Shown here: positions 25,184 to 32,616 of the stretch, in pieces
Layout of the letters: each line of letters begins with the position of its first letter
How positions within the stretch are numbered: the first letter of the stretch is position 1
Source: Oscillospiraceae bacterium
Lineage (GTDB): Bacteria > Bacillota_A > Clostridia > Oscillospirales > CAG-272
Reading direction: 5' to 3'
Length of the DNA: 32,995 nucleotides
Assembly (NCBI GenBank): GCA_015063445.1
Contig: SVUD01000020.1
Coordinates: 1 to 32,995, forward strand
Translations under genes and position numbers: made by a program
Notes under the pieces: model-generated
What the model saw: only the letters and a program-made list of their open reading frames with translations
Database searches by the model: none
Told to the model about the DNA's origin: nothing

Positions 25184-25345
25184 TTATTTATCTCCTTTAG
25201 CTAATTCACCACGCAGTCCTGCGCGGAAAAACTTAATATATTCTTCACGTAGAGCTTGTCTTTCCTTAAGCTCCTCGGGCGTAAGCTCACGGGTTTTCGC
25301 AATTCTTCCGAGCTCGTTTATTCTGTCTATTTTTTGCTTATCCAC
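25184..25345 (-). CDS. DUF896 / YnzC-family small protein
   Basis: A 53-residue gene, translated VDKQKIDRINELGRIAKTRE, then LTPEELKERQALREEYIKFF and RAGLRGELAKGDK. It matches the DUF896 (UPF0291) family, whose members begin KIDRINEL, have LTxEE, and an ALREEY-F helix. The B. subtilis member YnzC sits in the SOS-induced yneA operon; its biochemical role is unknown. Structures of the family show a two-helix hairpin. The start is GTG at 25345-25343 with GGAGG 9 nt upstream (25359-25355). The stop is one base before the next ATG. No LexA-like box is visible upstream, so SOS control is not supported here. It is 67 nt downstream of bioY and probably in the same transcript. Confidence 0.88.
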   Translation of the reverse strand: MDKQKIDRINELGRIAKTRELTPEELKERQALREEYIKFFRAGLRGELAKGDK

Positions 25346-25412
25346 TCTAAAAAACCTCCGTGGAGTAATTTAATTGAATTAACCTAAAAAAATATGATAA
25401 TCATTTGCGCTT

Positions 25413-25943
25413 TCAAAAATCTATAAGCGCTTTAAGCCTTTTTGAAGCTACGTACGCCAGGAAAATCTTAACGGCATCTATCGGAATATACGGCAGAGCG
25501 CATACTGTGAGCGCCGCTAAAAATCCGTGCGCTCCCGAAAAAACGAAGGCGAACCAAGCGCTGCCTATAACATATATGATGAGAATTGATACGGCAGCAT
25601 AAATGAGCTTTAGCCTGTCCGAGTCTCCAAATATAGCCTCAAGCAAAAGAAACACCAAAGCCACTACGGGAAACGCGAGAACAAATCCGCCGCTTGCGCC
25701 GAGAAGATATCCTATTCCCGAGCCAAAACCCGCAAAAACGGGGAGTCCGACGATACCGAGCGTCGTATAAACCGTAATCGCAGCGAGAGCGCCGTTGCCG
25801 CCCAGAGTGAACATCGCAAGAAAAATCGCAAACGTCTGCAGTGTAACCGGTATCGGAAAAGGAATTGAAATCATAGCGGAGACGGCAATAAGCGCAGAAA
25901 ACAGAGATATTCTTAGCATTTTGGAAATACCGATTTTCTTCAT
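25413..25943 (-). CDS. bioY: Biotin transporter substrate-binding component BioY
   Basis: BioY is the S-component of the energy-coupling-factor biotin importer in the cytoplasmic membrane. The 176-residue product has the family length, six hydrophobic segments and the typical motifs PFPIPVTLQTFAIFLAMFTL, LGIVGLPVFAGFGSGIGYLL and ASGGFVLAFP. The start ATG has GGAG upstream. A perfect consensus promoter lies at 26104-26076, giving a leader of about 125 nt in which I recognise no known riboswitch. No biotin synthesis gene or ECF module (EcfA/T) is nearby, so it probably shares a module encoded elsewhere. It appears to be the first gene of a minus-strand unit continuing into the YnzC-like, zinc-ribbon and AGCS genes. 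Confidence 0.95.
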   Translation of the reverse strand: MKKIGISKMLRISLFSALIAVSAMISIPFPIPVTLQTFAIFLAMFTLGGNGALAAITVYTTLGIVGLPVFAGFGSGIGYLLGASGGFVLAFPVVALVFLLLEAIFGDSDRLKLIYAAVSILIIYVIGSAWFAFVFSGAHGFLAALTVCALPYIPIDAVKIFLAYVASKRLKALIDF

Positions 25944-26075
25944 TTTTTACTCCATACCGCGTTTGTCGCTTTTTATTGAAAAAAACGAAATTGCTTCGCC
26001 GCGCCGAGCGCAAAGACGAAATGCATCTCTGCCTTTCACAAAAATCATTTTCCACTCATTCGGGAATCAAGCTAT

Positions 26076-26104
26076 ATTATAACCCAAATATAACGTTTTG
26101 TCAA
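26076..26104 (-). promoter_or_regulatory. Consensus promoter of bioY
   Basis: On the minus strand TTGACA (26104-26099), 17-bp spacer, TATAAT (26081-26076): a perfect consensus match. Confidence 0.9.
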
Positions 26105-26131
26105 GATTGGAATAAGCCATATAATGCCGAA

Positions 26132-26173
26132 AATGCTTCAAAAGTTTTTACCAATGCTTTAAAAGTTTTTACC
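26132..26173. repeat. Two tandem 21-bp direct repeats between divergent promoters
   Basis: AATGCTTCAAAAGTTTTTAC plus C (26132-26152) and the same sequence with one C-to-T change (26153-26173) are directly abutted. Each is two helical turns long. They sit 28 bp from the bioY -35 and 6 bp from the kinase-gene -35, a position expected for an operator. Confidence 0.7.
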
Positions 26174-26179
26174 AACACC

Positions 26180-26208
26180 TTGACTTTTTTAAAATAATAA
26201 TATATACT
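26180..26208 (+). promoter_or_regulatory. Promoter of the kinase-argS-yebC unit
   Basis: TTGACT (26180-26185), 17-bp spacer, TATACT (26203-26208); five of six bases match in each box. Confidence 0.8.
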
Positions 26209-26264
26209 ATATTGGTTAGAAATTAATTTTTATATGTCGATAATGCTCAAAAACAATTTTTATT

Positions 26265-26282
26265 TTGGTTTAGATTAACCAA
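26265..26282 (+). promoter_or_regulatory. TTGGTT-N6-AACCAA inverted repeat in the kinase-gene leader
   Basis: TTGGTT (26265-26270) and AACCAA (26277-26282) are exact inverses 6 nt apart; another TTGGTT lies at the predicted transcription start (26212-26217). It could be an operator or a small RNA hairpin 35 nt before the start codon. Confidence 0.4.
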
Positions 26283-26315
26283 AAAAACGCCACTGACTGA
26301 AGAAGGAGAGAGTGT

Positions 26316-27134
26316 ATGTCTGAGAAAATTTCACTTGCGGGCGACCTTGGAAGCGGAAAAAGCACCGTTTCTAAAATACTTATAGAAGCTCTCGGCGCGG
26401 AGTATTATTCAACGGGAGCAATAGTGAGAAGCGTTGCTGAGAAGCGAGGAATGACGGTTGTCGAGCTTAATAAGTATATGGAAACTCACCCCGAGCTTGA
26501 TAACGAGATAGATGAGGGAATAGCCGCCCTGACAAACGATCCCCGCCGCCTTATAATTGATTCGAGAATGGCGTGGCATTTCACGAAGGGAACGTTCAAA
26601 ATTTATCTCTCTACCGATATTGAAACGAGCGCGCTTCGTATAATGAGCGCAAACAGACAGGGCGAGCACGCCTCGTCGCTCGAAGAAACGATAAACGAGA
26701 CCCGCGCAAGACGGGAGAGCGAGAAGAAAAGATATCTTGAGCAGTACGGCGTTGATATAAAGGATCTTACAAACTACGACCTTATAGTTGATACTACCTA
26801 TGCAACCCCCGAAGTAATTGCCGATTGCATTGTGAATTGCTTTGAGCTGTGGACGGCTGATAAAAGCTTTTCCGGAGTATATATCTCACCCGAAAGACTT
26901 AATTATCCCGAGCGTGAGATAGATGCCGAGCTCGTTTCGTCGCTTTCCGTAAAGCTTGAGCTTGGCGAAGAGATACCAACCCCCGAAATTGCGGAGGAAA
27001 ACGGAGAGTTCTATCTTGTTTCGGGCTTTGAGTCCGCAATGGCTTATTCGATGAGCTTTTCGGATTTCGTTATAGGAAAGCTTGTTAAGGAAAAGCTTGA
27101 CTGTGAGTACGTAAAAATGAAGAATTCGCTTTAA
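26316..27134 (+). CDS. Cytidylate-kinase-like protein with extra C-terminal domain
   Basis: A 272-residue P-loop protein related to the cytidylate kinase-like family (Cytidylate_kin2). The Walker A motif is AGDLGSGKST (Gly9-Thr17), followed by STGAIVRSVAEKRG, the phosphate-acceptor region DSRMAWHF and a lid-like Arg-rich helix (ETRARRESEKKRYLEQYGVD). These are the core features of CMP-kinase-type enzymes over residues 1 to ~178. Residues ~180-272 are an extra domain (VYISPERLNYPEREIDAELV, then EIAEENGEFYLVSGFESAMA) that loosely follows the N-terminal ParB-like pattern but lacks its usual GHHR residues. The true housekeeping Cmk has about 220 residues, so this is probably not it; the nucleotide substrate is unknown. 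GAAGGAGA precedes the ATG. It is 37 nt upstream of argS. Confidence 0.82.
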   Translation: MSEKISLAGDLGSGKSTVSKILIEALGAEYYSTGAIVRSVAEKRGMTVVELNKYMETHPELDNEIDEGIAALTNDPRRLIIDSRMAWHFTKGTFKIYLSTDIETSALRIMSANRQGEHASSLEETINETRARRESEKKRYLEQYGVDIKDLTNYDLIVDTTYATPEVIADCIVNCFELWTADKSFSGVYISPERLNYPEREIDAELVSSLSVKLELGEEIPTPEIAEENGEFYLVSGFESAMAYSMSFSDFVIGKLVKEKLDCEYVKMKNSL

Positions 27135-27171
27135 TAGGCGCTGATAAAGATTAAAAAAACGGAGAATATAT

Positions 27172-28926
27172 ATGTTAACTCTTAAGAAAAAAACAGCAGA
27201 GCTTCTTGCCTCTGCGGTAAGTAAGCTTTTCGGAGAGGGACTTCTTTCCGAAAGCGAGATATTCGAAATGCTCGAGTATCCCCCCGATAGAAGCATGGGT
27301 GATATCGCGCTTCCTTGCTTCCGTCTTTCAAAGAGCCTCAGAAAAGCTCCCCCTATGATAGCTTCTGCTCTTGCCGAGGAAATATCCTGCGAGGAGTTTT
27401 CCGAGATAAACGCAATGGGCGGATATCTCAACTTCCGCATAAGCCCGACGGCATTTGCCGCGAGAGTCGTTTCTGATATTGCAGCCGCGGGCGATAAATA
27501 CGGCTCGCCTATGACTGGTGAGGGCAAAACGGTAGTCCTTGACTATTCCTCGCCGAACGTTGCAAAGCCTTTCCACATCGGTCATCTCGGTACGACGGTT
27601 ATCGGTCATTCCTTAAAGCTCCTTCACGAGTTTGCGGGATACAAATGCGTTGGTATCAACTATCTCGGTGACTGGGGAACTCAGTTTGGTAAGCTTATCG
27701 TAGCTTATAAGAAATGGGGCAATAAGGAATCCGTAGAGAATGGCGGAGTAGACAAGCTTGTTGATCTTTACGTGAAGATAAATAACGCGATTAAGGCAGA
27801 GGAGGAAGAGAGCCTTAAAACTCTTCCCGAGGGCTCTAAGCCTATCTCGGCGCTGGGTGACGAGTCACGCGCTGAATTTGCGAAGCTCGAGCATGGCGAC
27901 GAGGAAAACCTCGCTCTTTGGCGTTGGTTCGTATCCGTAAGCCTGGCGGAATATGAGAAAACCTATAAGATGCTCGGCATCACCTTTGATAGCTATAAGG
28001 GAGAGTCCTTCTATACGGATAAAATGCCCGCCCAGGTAGAAAAGCTTCGCAATATGGGGCTTCTCGAAATTGATGACGGCGCGTCTATAGTAAACCTCGA
28101 TAAATGGAATATGCCCGTTTGCCTTATCCTTAAGCGTGACGGTACAACCCTCTATCCCACAAGAGATATAGCGGCTGCCGTTTACCGCAAGGGCGAATAC
28201 AACTTTGATAAAGCGATATACGTAACCAGCGCGGCGCAGTCGCTTCACTTCGCTCAGTGGTTCAAGGTCGTTGAGCTTATGGGCTATGATTGGTACGACG
28301 AGCTTGTTCACGTACCCTATGGAACTGTAAGCATAAACGGAGCAAAGCTTGCCACGAGAACAGGTAACGTTATCCTTCTTCGAGACCTCTTTGACGAGGC
28401 TATCAAGCGTGTTTACGAAATAACAAAGGAAAAGCATCCGGACGAAAAGGAATGCCTTGAAATATCCGAAAAGGTCGGTGTCGGCGCGGTTATATTCTAC
28501 TATCTTTCGAACAACAGAATCAGAGATATAAACTTCGTTATGGAGGAGGCTCTCTCGTTTGACGGTAACACGGGTCCCTACGTTCAGTATACTTATGCCC
28601 GTACCTGCTCGATAATTGAGAAGGCGGGCGAAGAGGGAAAAATGACCGACGCTCCTCTCGGTGAGGTTGAGTTTGAGCTTGCAAAGACTCTTTCAAGATT
28701 CCCCGAGCGTGTAAACGCCGCTATTCAGGATTATGAACCGAGCGTTATAACGAGATATATCCTCGATCTTTCAGCAGCCTTCAACCGCTTCTATCACGAT
28801 TGCAAAATCGCAGCCTGTGAGGATGAAAAGCTTAGAAGCTCGAGACTTGCTTTGACGAGTGCAACACGTCAGGTTTTAAAGACTGCGCTCGGACTTATTT
28901 GTATGCAGACTCCCGAAAAAATATAA
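27172..28926 (+). CDS. argS: Arginyl-tRNA synthetase
   Basis: A class I aminoacyl-tRNA synthetase that charges tRNA-Arg. The 584-residue product has the N-terminal tRNA-D-loop-binding domain (Arg_S_N, residues 1 to ~90, ending GGYLNFRIS), the Rossmann catalytic domain with the HIGH motif in SSPNVAKPFHIGHLGTTVIG, the KMSKS-equivalent LATRTGNVILL (Lys replaced by Ala, as in several ArgS enzymes that lack the canonical lysine), and the C-terminal DALR anticodon-binding domain (FDGNTGPYVQYTYARTCSI onward). GGAG precedes the ATG. It lies between the kinase-like gene and yebC, probably in one transcript. Confidence 0.97.
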   Translation: MLTLKKKTAELLASAVSKLFGEGLLSESEIFEMLEYPPDRSMGDIALPCFRLSKSLRKAPPMIASALAEEISCEEFSEINAMGGYLNFRISPTAFAARVVSDIAAAGDKYGSPMTGEGKTVVLDYSSPNVAKPFHIGHLGTTVIGHSLKLLHEFAGYKCVGINYLGDWGTQFGKLIVAYKKWGNKESVENGGVDKLVDLYVKINNAIKAEEEESLKTLPEGSKPISALGDESRAEFAKLEHGDEENLALWRWFVSVSLAEYEKTYKMLGITFDSYKGESFYTDKMPAQVEKLRNMGLLEIDDGASIVNLDKWNMPVCLILKRDGTTLYPTRDIAAAVYRKGEYNFDKAIYVTSAAQSLHFAQWFKVVELMGYDWYDELVHVPYGTVSINGAKLATRTGNVILLRDLFDEAIKRVYEITKEKHPDEKECLEISEKVGVGAVIFYYLSNNRIRDINFVMEEALSFDGNTGPYVQYTYARTCSIIEKAGEEGKMTDAPLGEVEFELAKTLSRFPERVNAAIQDYEPSVITRYILDLSAAFNRFYHDCKIAACEDEKLRSSRLALTSATRQVLKTALGLICMQTPEKI

Positions 28927-28979
28927 GAGTTTGCTAAGTTTAGTTTACAAATTGATATAAATATTCAGGAGAAGAGAAG

Positions 28980-29705
28980 ATGTCAGGACATTCAAAATGG
29001 AACAACATTAAACACAAGAAAGAAAAATCCGATGCTGCAAAAGCGAAGATTTTCACCAAGATCGGCAAGGAAATGGCTGTCGCTATAAAGGCAGGCGGTC
29101 CCGATCCGAACAACAATAACAAGCTTCGTGATCTTATCGCAAAGGCAAAGGCTAACAACGTGCCTAACGATAACATTCAGCGTACCATCAAAAAGTTCAC
29201 CGATAACAGCGACATTAATTATGAGGAGATCGTATACGAGGGCTACGGTCCTTCGGGAGTAGCTATTATAGTTGAAACCTCTACCGACAACAGAAACCGT
29301 ACCGCAGGTAACGTTCGCGCTGCCTTCAATAAGTACGGCGGAAATATGGGACAGAGCGGCAGCGTATCCTTCCTCTTTGAGTCAAAGGGTGTTATCACTA
29401 TTATCGACGAGGATGACGAGATTGAAGAGGATAAGATAATGGAAGACGCTCTCGAGTGCGGAGCAGAGGACATCAAGTGCGAAGAGGGTGAGTATACCAT
29501 CTACACTATGACCGATGACCTTGATACCGTAAGAGACGCTATAATTTCCCTTGGCTACAAAATAGACACCGCAGACGTTGCAAAGGTTCCCTCAACCTAC
29601 GTTGAGCTTACGAACGAGGAAGATATCGAGAATATGGAGAAGATGCTCGATAAGTTCAACGAGGATGATGACGTGAATGCTGTCTATCACAACTGGGACG
29701 CATAA
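28980..29705 (+). CDS. yebC: YebC/PmpR family translation/regulatory factor
   Basis: A 241-residue member of the YebC/PmpR family. Members have been described both as DNA-binding transcriptional regulators and, more recently, as factors that help ribosomes at proline stretches. The signature N-terminus MSGHSKWNNIKHKKEKSDAA is intact, followed by FTKIGKEMAVAIKAGGPDPN and the conserved YEGYGPSGVAIIVETSTDNRN. The length is standard for the three-domain fold, and the C-terminus is VYHNWDA. AGGAGAAG precedes the ATG. It lies 53 nt after argS. Its 3' UTR is unusually long (about 310 nt to the end of the terminator hairpin) and carries the 107-bp tandem repeat. Confidence 0.97.
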   Translation: MSGHSKWNNIKHKKEKSDAAKAKIFTKIGKEMAVAIKAGGPDPNNNNKLRDLIAKAKANNVPNDNIQRTIKKFTDNSDINYEEIVYEGYGPSGVAIIVETSTDNRNRTAGNVRAAFNKYGGNMGQSGSVSFLFESKGVITIIDEDDEIEEDKIMEDALECGAEDIKCEEGEYTIYTMTDDLDTVRDAIISLGYKIDTADVAKVPSTYVELTNEEDIENMEKMLDKFNEDDDVNAVYHNWDA

Positions 29706-29728
29706 TTTCGCTTAGGATATTTTGGTAT

Positions 29729-29791
29729 AATTCCCGTTTTCCAACAAACTCGCAATAGGTAACTATTGCTTCGGTTGGAAGAACGAAAATT
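29729..29791 (+). ncRNA. Predicted GNRA-capped hairpin, copy 1
   Basis: Read as RNA, AAUU pairs with AAUU, CGUU with AACG, UUCCAAC with GUUGGAA (one bulged G), and GCAAUAG with CUAUUGC around a GUAA (GNRA) tetraloop, separated by small internal loops (CC/AA and AAACUC/UUCG). The nested symmetry over 63 nt is far more than expected by chance and suggests a structured RNA. No known family is recognised. Confidence 0.6.
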
Positions 29792-29835
29792 CTACCTAAA
29801 ATCTCCGTCGCGAAATATATAGGATGTTTTGGTAT

Positions 29836-29898
29836 AATTCCCGTTTTCCAACAAACTCGCAATAGGTAACTATTGCTTCGGTTGGAAGAACAAAAATT
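29836..29898 (+). ncRNA. Predicted GNRA-capped hairpin, copy 2
   Basis: Identical to copy 1 except that AACG is AACA, which turns one C-G pair into a C-A mismatch; all main stems and the GUAA loop are kept. Confidence 0.6.
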
Positions 29899-29962
29899 CT
29901 ACCTAAAATCTCCGTCGCGGAATATATAGAATATTTTGTGTTATAATTCCCGTTTTTCTATA

Positions 29963-30018
29963 AAAAGCTCCGGGGCTTAAGGCGGTAACGGTCTTAAAGG
30001 TCTCGGGGCTTTTCTTTA
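29963..30018 (+). terminator. Terminator of the kinase-argS-yebC unit
   Basis: AAAAGCTCCGGGG (29963-29975) pairs with TCTCGGGGCTTTT (30001-30013) over 13 bp including G-U pairs; an inner TTAAG/CTTAA pair lengthens the stem. A T-rich tail follows. Confidence 0.88.
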
Positions 30019-30097
30019 TGCTCTGTTTCTACCGTTTTTCGATGCTTATGCTAAATACCGCTGTCCCTTCCAATATTTATTTTCTTTAGCCTATTTA

Positions 30098-30126
30098 TTG
30101 ACAAAGTCTCGTGTATATGATAAAAT
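30098..30126 (+). promoter_or_regulatory. Promoter of the SPFH/zinc-ribbon/TPM operon
   Basis: TTGACA (30098-30103), 17-bp spacer, TAAAAT (30121-30126). The AAGGAG and ATG at 30164 follow at normal distances. Confidence 0.85.
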
Positions 30127-30163
30127 TAGTTAGATATTTATTTTTATTTTAAGGAGAAATGTT

Positions 30164-31429
30164 ATGGGAATTATTAAGGCATTCTTTAATGCTATGGGAG
30201 GTAATCTTGCTGATCAGTGGCAGGAGGTTCTCGAAGCAGATGATATGAGCGATACCACCGTCTTTACAAAGGGCGTAAAGGTTCGCAAAAACGACAGAAG
30301 AAATAACAATAAGAAGGGAACGGACGACGTTATCTCGAACGGCTCTATCATTCACGTTTATCCCGGTCAGTTTATGATACTCGTTGAGGGTGGAAAAATA
30401 ATAGACTTTACTGCCGAGGAGGGATATTACAAGGTAGACAATTCTGCCGCTCCTTCGCTTTTTGCGGGTCAGTTTGGTAAATCCATAGTTGATGCGTTTT
30501 CGAGAATTAAATTCGGCGGAGTGCCCTCTTATGCTCAAAAGGCGTACTTTATCAATCTTCAGGAGATCAAGGGCATAAGATTCGGAACGAGAACTCCCGT
30601 CAACTATTTTGACAGCTTCTATAACTCCGAGCTTTTCCTTCGTGCGCACGGTAATTATTCAATCAAGATAACCGACCCTATAAAATTCTATACCGAGGCT
30701 ATTCCAAAGAATTCCGAGAGAGTTGATATTGCTGATATCAACGAGCAGTATCTCTCCGAATTTTTGGAGGCTCTCACCGCCGCTATAAACAGAATGTCTG
30801 CGGACGGAATCCGCATTTCTTACGTCGCAAGTAAATCACGTGAGCTTTCTCAGTATATGGCGAACGAGCTTGACGAGGCGTGGAAGAATATGCGCGGTAT
30901 CGAGGTCCAGTCGGTTGGTATTGCGAGCGTTTCCTACGACGACGAGTCGAAGGAGCTTATCAATATGCGTAATAAGGGCGCAATGCTCGGTGATGCCGCT
31001 GTAAGAGAGGGTTATGTTCAGGGCTCGATTGCAAGAGGAATTGAAGCGGCAGGCTCTAATTCCGCAGGCTCTGCACAGGGCTTCTTCGGTGTCGGTATGG
31101 GAATGATGGGCGCAGGCAACTTTATGGGCGCCGCAACCGAAACCAACAGACGACAGATGGAGAGCGATAACGCTAAAAGGGAAGCGTCAGCTTCGGGCTG
31201 GCTCTGCTCCTGCGGAGCTAAAAACGAGGGCAAATTCTGTTCCGAGTGCGGAGCTAAAAAGCCTGTCGCAAGCGGCTCTTGGGTATGCTCCTGCGGTAAG
31301 GAAAACAGCGGTAAATTCTGCTCGGAATGCGGATCGCCGAAGCCCGAGGGCGATTGGTTCTGCACCGAGTGCGGAGCGAAGAATTCCGCAGGCGCGAAGT
31401 TCTGCTCCGAGTGCGGTAATAAGAGATAA
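30164..31429 (+). CDS. YdjI-like SPFH-domain protein with three C-terminal zinc ribbons
   Basis: A 421-residue protein of the 'virion core protein-like' SPFH family, whose B. subtilis member YdjI recruits the phage-shock protein PspA to the membrane. The N-terminal part (about 1-290) shows the SPFH pattern: QWQEVLEADDMSDTTVFTKG, YPGQFMILVEGGKIIDF, FRLRAHGNYSIKI-type strands (ELFLRAHGNYSIKITDPIKF) and IEVQSVGIASVSYDDESKEL. A Gly/Ala/Met-rich linker (about 305-335) follows, then three zinc ribbons at ~350-421: two of CxC-x8-CxxC type (WLCSCGAKNEGKFCSECG and WVCSCGKENSGKFCSECG) and a last CxxC-CxxC (WFCTECGAKNSAGAKFCSEC). No membrane helix is present. AAGGAG precedes the ATG. The next two genes are YdjG- and TPM-like, matching the B. 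subtilis ydjGHI set. Confidence 0.9.
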   Translation: MGIIKAFFNAMGGNLADQWQEVLEADDMSDTTVFTKGVKVRKNDRRNNNKKGTDDVISNGSIIHVYPGQFMILVEGGKIIDFTAEEGYYKVDNSAAPSLFAGQFGKSIVDAFSRIKFGGVPSYAQKAYFINLQEIKGIRFGTRTPVNYFDSFYNSELFLRAHGNYSIKITDPIKFYTEAIPKNSERVDIADINEQYLSEFLEALTAAINRMSADGIRISYVASKSRELSQYMANELDEAWKNMRGIEVQSVGIASVSYDDESKELINMRNKGAMLGDAAVREGYVQGSIARGIEAAGSNSAGSAQGFFGVGMGMMGAGNFMGAATETNRRQMESDNAKREASASGWLCSCGAKNEGKFCSECGAKKPVASGSWVCSCGKENSGKFCSECGSPKPEGDWFCTECGAKNSAGAKFCSECGNKR

Positions 31430-31553
31430 TATCAAACGCTTATGAACTTTTGGATATTAAATAATAGCGCTTCATTCGTGCGTTTTTGATAGCCAAACGT
31501 CTTTCAAAGGCATTTTAAATGCTAATTAAATTCAGATTATAGGAAGCAATGAT

Positions 31554-32606
31554 ATGACTTCATCAACTATAACTTATAAATGCCCGAATTGTGATGCGGG
31601 GCTTATATTTAAGCCGGAGCGTCAGAAATTCGTGTGCGAGTTCTGTATATCCGAATTCAGCGAGGAAGAGCTTAAAAATACCGAGGCTGAAAAACGCGCG
31701 GAGCGCCAGGAGTCCGAAAACTCTGATTTCGCAAGTCACACACGTGAGTATCACTGCTCGAACTGCGGCGCCGAGGTAATAACGGACGAAACAACCGTTG
31801 CCAATACCTGCTATTACTGTCATAACCCTATCGTTATCTCCGAAAAAGTATCGGGCGTTGAAAAGCCTTCAAAGATAATTCCGTTCAAATTCGGCAAGGA
31901 GGAGGCGAAGGATATATTCCTACGCTTTGCGAAAAAGAAGCGCTTTGCGCCGAAGTATTATGCGAGCCGCGAAAACGCTGAAAAAATAAGCGGAGTTTAC
32001 TATCCCTTCTGGGTGGTCGATGCGGATACCTTAGCGAATGCGGACTATAAGGCGACCAACGTAAGAAATTGGCGTATGGGCGATTATATGTATACGGAAA
32101 TATCATATTATAAGCTCAGAAGAGGCGGAAATATTCATTTTGAGGACATCACGTCTTCGGCAATCTTTGAAGAGGACAAGGAAATGCTCGAGGGTATTCT
32201 TCCGTATCCCACCGATTGTCATATAGACTTTTCGATGCCATATCTTCAGGGCTTTGTGGCAAAAAAGAAAAATATTGAACGCGCAATGCTCACCCCCGAG
32301 GTAAGAGGAAAAATGGAGGCGTACGCTTCAAGTCTTCTTCGTTCTACCGTAAGAGGCTTTGAAACCGTTGACGAAACCTCTCTCGGTATGATGGTGGATA
32401 AAAGCCATTGGGAGTACACTCTTATGCCGGTATGGATTTTAACATATAAGCATAAGGGCAAAAACTTTACCTACGCCATGAACGGTCACACGGGAAAGGT
32501 TTACGGCAGAATACCGTTAAGCATCCCAAAGCTTCTTTTGTTCATCGGCGGATCGTTTATACTCTCGCTTATAATAACGATGCTGTTCGGCTTCTTCGTT
32601 TTGTAG
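31554..32606 (+). CDS. YdjG-like zinc-ribbon membrane protein
   Basis: A 350-residue protein. The N-terminus has two TFIIB/zinc-ribbon-type Cys pairs: YKCPNCDAGL with FVCEFC (about residues 9-33), and YHCSNCGAEV with TCYYCHNP (about 65-95). A central beta-rich domain (~100-320; IIPFKFGKEEAKDIFLRFAK, SGVYYPFWVVDAD, WEYTLMPVWILTYKHKGKNF and YAMNGHTGKVYG) is typical of YdjG-like proteins. The C-terminus is one membrane helix (LLLFIGGSFILSLIITMLF) with a short tail, so the ribbons probably face the cytoplasm. In B. subtilis the YdjG-YdjH pair supports membrane-stress protection together with YdjI and PspA. A 124-nt gap with a weak hairpin (arms near 31431-31440 and 31483-31492) separates it from the SPFH gene; AGGAAG lies before the ATG. 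It is 10 nt upstream of the TPM gene. Confidence 0.88.
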   Translation: MTSSTITYKCPNCDAGLIFKPERQKFVCEFCISEFSEEELKNTEAEKRAERQESENSDFASHTREYHCSNCGAEVITDETTVANTCYYCHNPIVISEKVSGVEKPSKIIPFKFGKEEAKDIFLRFAKKKRFAPKYYASRENAEKISGVYYPFWVVDADTLANADYKATNVRNWRMGDYMYTEISYYKLRRGGNIHFEDITSSAIFEEDKEMLEGILPYPTDCHIDFSMPYLQGFVAKKKNIERAMLTPEVRGKMEAYASSLLRSTVRGFETVDETSLGMMVDKSHWEYTLMPVWILTYKHKGKNFTYAMNGHTGKVYGRIPLSIPKLLLFIGGSFILSLIITMLFGFFVL

Positions 32607-32616
32607 GAGGTTGAAA

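Larger units (their letters stand above)
25944..26315. other. Divergent bioY / kinase control region
   Basis: This 372-bp gene-free stretch holds, from left to right, the bioY leader, the bioY promoter (minus), two 21-bp direct repeats, the plus promoter of the kinase-like gene and its ~100-nt leader with a TTGGTT-N6-AACCAA inverted repeat. Nothing coding is supported in it. Confidence 0.8.
29714..29927 (+). repeat. Two tandem copies of a 107-bp element
   Basis: Copy 1 is 29714-29820 and copy 2 is 29821-29927. They differ at only three positions (A/G at 29719 vs 29826, G/A at 29785 vs 29892, A/G at 29813 vs 29920). A third, partial copy covers about 29928-29957 and keeps TTATAATTCCCGTTTTT. 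Each copy contains TATAATTCCCG and a long hairpin (next entries). There are no target-site duplications or coding sequence that I can see. Confidence 0.92.
29706..30163 (+). other. yebC 3' UTR and upstream region of the SPFH gene
   Basis: This 458-bp gap holds 2.3 copies of a tandem 107-bp repeat (29714-29957), a terminator (29963-30018) and the promoter of the next operon (30098-30126). No coding frame of merit is present; frames of about 60-70 codons that cross the repeat have no start signal and simply reflect it. Confidence 0.8.

Noticed and set aside
25346..25412. Terminator between bioY and the YnzC-like gene
   Set aside because: The candidate stems are only 5-6 bp and are poorly placed relative to the T tract, so read-through is assumed.
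25944..26069. Riboswitch or attenuator in the bioY leader
   Set aside because: A GC-rich hairpin can be drawn (around 25990-26020 on the minus strand) but it is short, bulged and 8 nt away from the T run, and no known ligand-binding core is recognisable.
29714..29957. Could the tandem repeat be a CRISPR array?
   Set aside because: The period is 107 bp with nearly identical sequence throughout, no unique spacers and no cas genes.
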